Below are positions 1 through 5,090 of a stretch of 8,180 nucleotides of DNA, in pieces. Positions within the stretch are counted from its first letter, which is position 1. The number at the start of each line of letters is the position of its first letter. The stretch comes from JAAZAI01 sp050942875 (GTDB lineage Bacteria > Verrucomicrobiota > Kiritimatiellia > RFP12 > UBA3636): positions 1 to 8,180 of the forward strand of contig JBMNOD010000116.1 in assembly GCA_050942875.1 (NCBI GenBank), in the 5' to 3' direction. A program made the translations under genes and the position numbers. Under the pieces are notes generated by a model, which worked only from the letters and a program-made list of their open reading frames with translations, had not been told where the DNA came from and searched no databases.

Positions 1-73
1 TCCAGCGTCGCGGTGCCTGGTTCGCCCGTCGTGGGAGGTGTTGGCACCCTGCCACCACTGTGATTGAAGTTTA

Positions 74-86
74 GGGGACAGACCCC
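74..86. repeat. GGGG-ACAGA-CCCC intergenic motif
   Basis: A 4-bp G/C stem with a 5-base loop, preceded by TTTA. This string is familiar to me as a dispersed intergenic element often found near REP-associated tyrosine transposase genes in several bacterial groups; that is recall, not a search. No transposase is present in the window. Confidence 0.4.
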
Positions 87-98
87 ATTGAATCTTGG

Positions 99-132
99 AA
101 GGTGGGGCGACGCCGTCCCGGCGAGCCACCTT
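99..132. repeat. Nested REP-like palindrome
   Basis: AAGGTGG (99-105) pairs with CCACCTT (126-132) as a perfect 7-bp outer stem, and CGCCG (111-115) pairs with CGGCG (119-123) as an inner 5-bp stem around a TCC loop. Its position in a gene-free flank downstream of the operon fits a REP-type element or a bidirectional terminator, although no T-run follows on either strand. Only one copy is in the window, so repetition in the genome is untested. Confidence 0.5.
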
Positions 133-216
133 GGCTGCGTGGCGACTGATCAGCGCAGCGCCAGCCCCTCCCCGGTCGTTCCCGTACCCGTTCGCGGCGA
201 AGCGGCACCCGTTCAA

Positions 217-294
217 ATGGCTGCAGGATGGCATCGCAAGGCGGCGGAGCAAGGGAATGCCGACGCTCAAAAGGCATTGACGAGAGTGAAATAG
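217..294 (+). pseudogene. Remnant of a Sel1-repeat (SLR) protein, last residues only
   Basis: The + strand encodes GWHRKAAEQGNADAQKAL, followed by TRVK and a TAG stop. This matches the first half of the Sel1-like repeat (A-WY-KAA-QG-A-AQ--LG), and ending soon after the repeat start is common at the C-termini of such proteins. The frame stays open upstream to 64, but those codons show no Sel1 pattern and run through the hairpin and repeat at 74-132. It therefore reads as a decayed 3' end rather than a working gene. Confidence 0.5.
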
Positions 295-405
295 CAGCGG
301 ACGGCAACATCCGGATAGCCTGAGGTGCAGGAAGAAGAGGCGGAGCGTCCTGAAGATGGTGGTTGACGAAAATCGCCCTCCCGTCGCCTGCCCGATTGAG
401 TCGGT

Positions 406-2199
406 TTAATCCGCCGTGTAGACGATGTCGTCGAGGTAGAAGGCGATGGGGCGCCCGGGATTGGCCACGACCCAGCCGAAACCGGTCTTGATGCGGCTCA
501 TGTCGCGCCCGTCGAGCGGGATGCGGTAGCGAGTCCACTCCGGCTTGAGCACGATGTCCTTGAGTTCGGCGAAGGCGGTGTCGGGATGCTTCGCCTTCTC
601 GATGGCGCCGACTTTGAACGAGACCTTCTCGCCGCCTTCCGCGCCGCGCGCCCAGAAGACGAGCATGGTGGCGCCTTCGAGATTGAAGCCGCCGTCTCGC
701 TCGCCCCAGTCGTCCGCCGGATGCTGCCAGAGCACGCCGCCCCAGTTCCCGGAGGCGTTGTACGAGACCTTGAGGCACGTGTCGCCGCTGCGCGGGTCGT
801 CGCGACTCGCCAAATCCATCTTGATCGCGCCCGTGTTGCCCATGTAGCCCGAAGGATGCCAAAGCGCGGGCTCGCCGTCCGCGTAGACCACGCACGGGAG
901 CTTTCGCGCCATCCTTGGCGCCGAAGCCTCGGCGCCCGTCCCCTGCACCGGGAGGTTCGCGTAGCCCGCCGAGCCGCGACCGTCGAACACATAGGCATAA
1001 AGCCGGAACTTGCCGCCGCCGGGGAGCTTGACCTCCACGCGGGGCGTGCCCTGCCCCTTCACGATCGCCTCGGGGAACCCCGGGGGCAGCGGCTCGCCCG
1101 TGCCGGTCACGGCATACGTCGCGGCCTCCTTGACGAGGACCCACGTCCACGTCAGCGGATCGCCGTCGGGGTCGGAGGCCGCAGCCTCCGCAGTGAACGT
1201 GCCGCCGGGTTCGCGGACGTCGTCGCGCGAGGCCGTGATCTTCGAGACTTCGGGCGCGCGGTTCGCCGGGGGCTTGCCGGTCCAGCACACTTGCAGCGCG
1301 TCGGTCGCCGCGAGGCGCGTGTTGTCGGGCAGCAGGAGTCCGTACCACGTCGGCGTGGCCTCGACCTTGTAGCCCCAGGTGAAGGCGTAGGAGCCGAGGC
1401 AAAGCCTGCCGCGCTCCGCTTCAATGCCCGTGCGATAGACGCTGGCATACCATTTGGCCTTCTCGGCGCTCGTCATTTCCAAAGGACAGCCAAAGGCGCT
1501 CTTCCCCGTTTCCCACTGGCCCGGGGGGCCGAATTCGGTGACGATGTACGGCTTGACGCCGCCCGCCTTGCGGTAGCGCTCGCCGACCGAACCGCTTCCG
1601 CCATACGTGTTGATGCCGAGGATGTCCACGTCGGGGCAGAAGCGGTTGAACTCCTCGACGTTGGCCCGGGGGATTTCCGCCACGACGGTCATGACGGGGT
1701 GGTTCGGGTCGATGGCCTTGACGGCCAAGGCCACGTCGTTGATGTGCCGCCACATCGCCTCGCGGTGCGCGTTGCCGATCTCCATTTCGTTGCCGAGCGC
1801 CCAGATCAGCAATGCCGGATGATCCTTCAGCCTTCGCACCACCTCGAGGACGTCCTGCTTCTGCCGTTCCAGCGCCTGCGGATTCGAATAGTCGAAGCCG
1901 TGCTGCTGGTGTCCGAACCAGAAGCCGATGGTCGCGGCGAGCCCATGCTTTTGCGCTTCGTCGAGCTCGGCCCGCGCCGTTCCGGCGCCCCAGGTGCGGA
2001 AGCTGTTGCCGCCGATCGCGGCAAGCAGATCCTTCGGGCCGCCTCCGCCGGCGCCCTTGACGAAAAACGGCTTGCCCTCGCGCAGCAGCTTGAAGCCGCT
2101 TCCATCTTCTTCCAGCGAGACAACGCCGCCGAACGCGCTCATGGCAAGCATCTGCACCCCCAGAACCATCAAAGAAAACGGAACCAATATGCGCTTCAT
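406..2199 (-). CDS. Secreted clan GH-A glycoside hydrolase (GH2-type TIM barrel) with Ig/PKD-like and C-terminal CBM-like domains (597 aa)
   Basis: Residues 1-24 are a signal peptide (MKRILVPFSLMVLG...MSAFG). Residues 36-305 read as a TIM barrel of the GH2/GH5 type: FFVKGAGG, GGNSFRTWGAG (63-73), WALGNEME (133-140) and YIVTEFGPPG (218-227). In clan GH-A the N-E pair at strand 4 supplies the acid/base, here E138, and the strand-7 Glu is the nucleophile, here E222. Both are present, so a retaining glycosidase or transglycosidase is expected. The barrel starts straight after the signal peptide, without the N-terminal sandwich domains of classical GH2 beta-galactosidases. Residues 316-420 look Ig/PKD-like (ASDPDGDPLTWTW). 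Residues 435-597 look like a carbohydrate-binding jelly roll (GGVLWQHPADDWGERDGGFN; final IAFYLDDIVYTAD). The start ATG 2199 has AAAAGGA 7 bases upstream; a GTG at 2205 is too close to it. The binding site overlaps the previous stop codon, suggesting coupled translation. Substrate is unknown; a beta-linked polysaccharide is inferred only from the clan. Confidence 0.88.
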   Translation of the reverse strand: MKRILVPFSLMVLGVQMLAMSAFGGVVSLEEDGSGFKLLREGKPFFVKGAGGGGPKDLLAAIGGNSFRTWGAGTARAELDEAQKHGLAATIGFWFGHQQHGFDYSNPQALERQKQDVLEVVRRLKDHPALLIWALGNEMEIGNAHREAMWRHINDVALAVKAIDPNHPVMTVVAEIPRANVEEFNRFCPDVDILGINTYGGSGSVGERYRKAGGVKPYIVTEFGPPGQWETGKSAFGCPLEMTSAEKAKWYASVYRTGIEAERGRLCLGSYAFTWGYKVEATPTWYGLLLPDNTRLAATDALQVCWTGKPPANRAPEVSKITASRDDVREPGGTFTAEAAASDPDGDPLTWTWVLVKEAATYAVTGTGEPLPPGFPEAIVKGQGTPRVEVKLPGGGKFRLYAYVFDGRGSAGYANLPVQGTGAEASAPRMARKLPCVVYADGEPALWHPSGYMGNTGAIKMDLASRDDPRSGDTCLKVSYNASGNWGGVLWQHPADDWGERDGGFNLEGATMLVFWARGAEGGEKVSFKVGAIEKAKHPDTAFAELKDIVLKPEWTRYRIPLDGRDMSRIKTGFGWVVANPGRPIAFYLDDIVYTAD

Positions 2200-2206
2200 G
2201 CCCACG

Positions 2207-2213
2207 TCCTTTT
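2207..2213 (-). promoter_or_regulatory. Ribosome binding site (AAAAGGA) of the hydrolase, overlapping the previous stop codon
   Basis: The minus strand reads AAAAGGA, 7 bases before the ATG at 2199. Its first two A bases are the last two bases of the TAA stop (2212-2214) of the preceding gene. Ribosomes finishing that gene would end on this site, which fits translational coupling. Confidence 0.7.
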
Positions 2214-5040
2214 ATTTCAAGCAAATCAAGGTCGCCCGGCCTTGCACGATCACGCTGCCGGAATCCGACACCCATCCCGCCGGGAAGTCCCCGGCTTGAT
2301 AGGCGCCTGGCGGATAGTGCTCGCCGTCGATTTCCAGCGCCTTCACCATGAGGGTGGAGCCATTCAGGAAGAGCACGGGGTTGACCGCGTTGCCCGAGAC
2401 GGCGGGGAGCATGGCCAGCGAATTGATCGAGACGTTTTTCGTGACGCGCACATGGGCGTTGTCGCCAAGAACCCAGTCGGTGTACGACAGCGACGCGTCC
2501 GTCAACTGGGTTGGCGGCAGGTGCGTCGAGGGGAAGAACCGACTGACGGCATTCGTCTGGGCGCGCCAGTTGTCGTGGTTGCGCACGATCACCCGCGTCA
2601 TCTGCGCGCCCGTGTCCGGCGTTTGAAGCGCAATCGTCCCGGCGGCGGCGCCGGCGGAGTCGTATTGCGCGGAAGCGCCGGGGGCCCCGCCGGTTCCGCC
2701 ATGGGCCGTGAGCGCGCCCGTGAAGTCGGCAAACCGGGCGTCGGCGTCTGTCAGCTTGATGCGGATGCGTCCGCCTGATCCTGATCCGTAATACGTGTCG
2801 TTCCCGCCATTCGCCGTGATGTCTCCGCCCCCGACGAGCTTCCCGGCCTCCAGATTGAGCGTGCCGCCCGTTCCGCCGCCGCCGTTGTTGGCATAGCCAT
2901 AGCCGTCCGCCGCGATCTTCCCGGACACGGCCAGCGTGCCGCCAACCCGAAGGCGAACCAACCCGCCGCCGGCGTACTTGAGCAGCGCGTTGGCGCCGCC
3001 ACTGCCATGCGCGCTGGATCCGTAGCTCAAAGGATTGACCACCGAACCATACGTGACGGCGTTGGTGAAGCCTTCGCCGCCATAGGACGACCCGGTTCCT
3101 TGCAAATAGCCGGGCCCTGCGCGGTGGAAGCCGCGCGCCACGCCCGTCGGGTCAATCCCCGAAACGTCCCTCCCGACGTTGATCGCCGCATTGGCGCCGA
3201 CGCTCAGGTCGCCGTCGACATCGACCGCGACCGCATGGGCCGGCGCATTCGAGGGGCCGACATGCGTCCACACGCCGCCGTGCAGCTCGGCGTTGCCCAG
3301 AATGCGGAGCGGCGCGTCCAGCGTCGTCTCGAAGAACACCGTGTTCGTGATGCCGGCGGGCTGGTTCCACGAGGCGACCGTCCTCGGGGCCGCGGCGTCC
3401 CAAGTCAAGTTGCGCAGCGCATACGACGGCGAAAACAGGATGTCGTCCGCGGCGGCCGGCACGCGCCCCAGCGACCAATTGCCGGCCGTGGACGCCAAGT
3501 CCGACACCGCTCCGATGAAGGCGTTGGTGGGCGCGGCGGGCAGCGGCGCATTCACGATCGTCAAAAGCCCCGTTGCCGCCGTCGAGGCGGCATACGCGCC
3601 CGGCTCCACGACGAGGGCCACCGTGACGTCGTCTTCCGAGACGAAGTCGGGTTTCGGCTGGATGAAGACGGACGCGTTGCTCGACGCGGCGGGGATGACG
3701 ACCGAGCCGCTGCTCGACGCCGTGTAGTGCACGCCCGGCCGGGCCGTTCCGCCGAGCGTGAAGTTCACCAGCAAGTCCGCCGTGCAGGCGGCATCCGCAT
3801 CAGGACGCGAAATGACAAAGGACGCAGGGGCAAGCGCATTCTCGGCCACCGGCGCCGGCGAAGCGACGGCCAGCGGCGCCGTCAGAAACGCCGCCGGCTC
3901 CGGCACCCCCCAAATCGTCTGCGCAGGCGTGACGGCGGCGAGACGGTAGAACACCATCGAATCGCGCGGCAACGCGGTCACATTCGTGCTGAACGTCGCC
4001 GCCGCGGCCTGCGCCACAAACCCGGTGTTCGCCCACGTCGCCAAATCGGACGCGCCGCCGTCCGCCAGGCCCCAGTACAAATAGAGATCGGCGACGGGGT
4101 CGCCGGGATCGCTCAACGTGCCGGAAATCGTGGCGGATCCAAAACCGCCGCCAACGGCGATGTCGCCGACCGACGTGCTTTCCGAAAACACGGCGGGCTC
4201 CATGCCCGCGACGCCCGCCACGTCCTGGAACGTCGTTCCGATGCGAACCTCGTCGAAGAGAAAGCAGTTGACCGTGCTGTTGGCGCCATAGCCGCCGATG
4301 CACATCTTGTCGATGGTCTTGCTGCGAACCGGGGTTGTGACCGACACATCCCAGGTCTCCGGCTCTTCCGGCCCGGCGATGACGCCGGCCTGCACGACAT
4401 GCGCCGCGCCGGGGTTGTTGACGTACTTGACCGCCACCATGTACGTGGTTTCCGCGGCCGCGTTGGGGACGAGATTGTGCGTGGCCGTGTCGGTCTTGAA
4501 CACAAGATTGACCGTGCCGGCGTCTTGCCGCACAAACGCCACCACGAACCCGTTGGTTCCGAACCAATCAAGCTGGGCCGATGTCGTGCCGCTCCATCCC
4601 ACCGTGTCAAACGCGACGTAGTCCCACGTCAGCGCAGACGGGAAGGCCCCCTTGTAACGCACCAGGAAACTGTAGTAGGTGGTGCCGGACAAGGCCGGCG
4701 ACACGATGTTTCGGAATCCGCTCCGCGGGCTCCCGCTGCCCTCGCCCACGGAAAAGCAGCCGTCCTGCGTGGCCAGCTTCACATCCGCCGGCGGCACGAG
4801 GTTGTTCGCGCTGATGCGGATGGCGGTCGAGCCGGTCCGCCACGTGTTGGCGGCATCGTCCTTGAACCCAACAATGGACGAATGCTGCGGATTGCTTCCG
4901 TTGGCCACCCGATCGACGGCGTAGGCGTCGGCGCCCGAAGTCGGAAAGCCGTCGTAGTACAACAGCGTCGAAAACGCGGAGACGGGCGCCCAGGCGAGCA
5001 AGGCGGCGAACCACGGAAGCGACATGCGTTTCATTTTCAT
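2212..5040 (-). CDS. Large secreted surface protein: LamG-like head, FN3-like, Calx-beta and Gly-rich paralogous scaffold (942 aa)
   Basis: No named gene is recognised. Residues 1-24 are a signal peptide (MKMKRM, hydrophobic stretch, APVSAFS). Residues 25-275 resemble a concanavalin A/LamG-like jelly roll, ending in CFLFDEVRIGTTFQDV, a typical last-strand pattern. This suggests a glycan- or protein-binding head. Residues 290-390 are FN3-like (LYLYWGLADGG, then MVFYRLAAVTPAQTIWG). Residues 396-496 are Calx-beta-like (FTLGGTARPGVHYT at 427-440). Residues 505-942 are the Trp/Gly-rich module shared with the upstream neighbour: NWSLGRVPAAADDILFSP at 521, TGSSYGGEG at 649, GSGGRIRIKL at 754, RVTKNV at 865, and a final G-AYQAGDFPA...SGSVIVQ segment. 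The start is uncertain among ATG 5040, ATG 5034 (AGAG 8 bases ahead) and TTG 5058 (948 aa, no good upstream Shine-Dalgarno). All keep the signal peptide. It lies 50 bases after the first gene and 12 bases before the hydrolase, so co-transcription is likely. Binding role is inferred; no catalytic signature was seen. Confidence 0.88.
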   Translation of the reverse strand: MKMKRMSLPWFAALLAWAPVSAFSTLLYYDGFPTSGADAYAVDRVANGSNPQHSSIVGFKDDAANTWRTGSTAIRISANNLVPPADVKLATQDGCFSVGEGSGSPRSGFRNIVSPALSGTTYYSFLVRYKGAFPSALTWDYVAFDTVGWSGTTSAQLDWFGTNGFVVAFVRQDAGTVNLVFKTDTATHNLVPNAAAETTYMVAVKYVNNPGAAHVVQAGVIAGPEEPETWDVSVTTPVRSKTIDKMCIGGYGANSTVNCFLFDEVRIGTTFQDVAGVAGMEPAVFSESTSVGDIAVGGGFGSATISGTLSDPGDPVADLYLYWGLADGGASDLATWANTGFVAQAAAATFSTNVTALPRDSMVFYRLAAVTPAQTIWGVPEPAAFLTAPLAVASPAPVAENALAPASFVISRPDADAACTADLLVNFTLGGTARPGVHYTASSSGSVVIPAASSNASVFIQPKPDFVSEDDVTVALVVEPGAYAASTAATGLLTIVNAPLPAAPTNAFIGAVSDLASTAGNWSLGRVPAAADDILFSPSYALRNLTWDAAAPRTVASWNQPAGITNTVFFETTLDAPLRILGNAELHGGVWTHVGPSNAPAHAVAVDVDGDLSVGANAAINVGRDVSGIDPTGVARGFHRAGPGYLQGTGSSYGGEGFTNAVTYGSVVNPLSYGSSAHGSGGANALLKYAGGGLVRLRVGGTLAVSGKIAADGYGYANNGGGGTGGTLNLEAGKLVGGGDITANGGNDTYYGSGSGGRIRIKLTDADARFADFTGALTAHGGTGGAPGASAQYDSAGAAAGTIALQTPDTGAQMTRVIVRNHDNWRAQTNAVSRFFPSTHLPPTQLTDASLSYTDWVLGDNAHVRVTKNVSINSLAMLPAVSGNAVNPVLFLNGSTLMVKALEIDGEHYPPGAYQAGDFPAGWVSDSGSVIVQGRATLICLK
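2215..4173 (-). repeat. Paralogous scaffold module, copy in the 942-aa protein (residues about 290-942)
   Basis: This coding segment aligns in order with 5094-6998: FN3-like, Calx-beta, NWSLG-VP motif, TGSSYGGEG block, Gly-rich strands, GSGGRIR-KLTDA, THLPP-Q-TDAS, VRVTKNV and a G-AY-A-DFPA tail. Similarity is visible in the DNA as well, for example around 3043-3090 against 5862-5909. It is a diverged duplication rather than a recent copy, because the silent sites and several loops differ. Confidence 0.85.
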
Positions 5041-5042
5041 TT

Positions 5043-5056
5043 CTCTTTTGTTCTCC
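5043..5056 (-). promoter_or_regulatory. Possible ribosome binding region (GGAG ... AGAG) of the 942-aa protein
   Basis: The minus strand reads GGAGAACAAAAGAG here. GGAG lies 12 bases before the ATG at 5040, and AGAG lies 8 bases before the ATG at 5034. Both are weaker than the sites of the other two genes, so the exact start is open between 5040 and 5034. The A-rich stretch may keep this start unstructured. Confidence 0.4.
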
Positions 5057-5059
5057 AAA

Positions 5060-5078
5060 GACGCGGCAATGCCGCATC
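5060..5078 (-). promoter_or_regulatory. Intercistronic hairpin between the two surface-protein genes
   Basis: The minus strand reads GATGCGGC-ATT-GCCGCGTC, an 8-bp stem (one G-T pair) with a 3-base loop. It sits after the TGA at 5091-5093 and ends just before the ribosome binding region of the next gene. No T-run follows, so it is not a standard intrinsic terminator. It could act as an RNA stability or processing element that sets the ratio of the two proteins. Confidence 0.45.
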
Positions 5079-5090
5079 GCTTTCACCACA

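Larger units (their letters stand above)
1..405. other. Gene-free flank downstream of the operon
   Basis: No intact gene was found in these 405 bases. They contain the GGGG-ACAGA-CCCC motif, the nested palindrome and the Sel1 remnant. One + strand frame is open from the window edge to a TGA at 61-63, so the last 20 codons of a gene lying to the left cannot be excluded, but the peptide (rich in V, G and P) is not recognisable. No strong intrinsic terminator for the leftward operon is visible: right after the stop there is only a 4-bp CCGA/TCGG stem (minus strand), without a T-run. Confidence 0.6.

Noticed and set aside
71..1402. Minus-strand frame of 443 codons running through the hydrolase end and the flank.
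   Set aside because: It is out of frame with the hydrolase, Arg-rich and without motifs, and it crosses the repeat-bearing flank.
586..2778. Long open frame on the + strand (730 codons) opposite the hydrolase gene.
   Set aside because: It is rich in Arg, Ala, Gly and Val without domain pattern, has no signal or conserved motif, and mirrors a gene with clear catalytic motifs. It is a by-product of GC-rich codons.
2640..2960. Repeated GCC/GGC-rich runs that might look like a tandem repeat array.
   Set aside because: They are codons for Gly-rich solenoid strands (GGGGTGG, GSGSGG) inside the coding frame and lack a fixed unit length.
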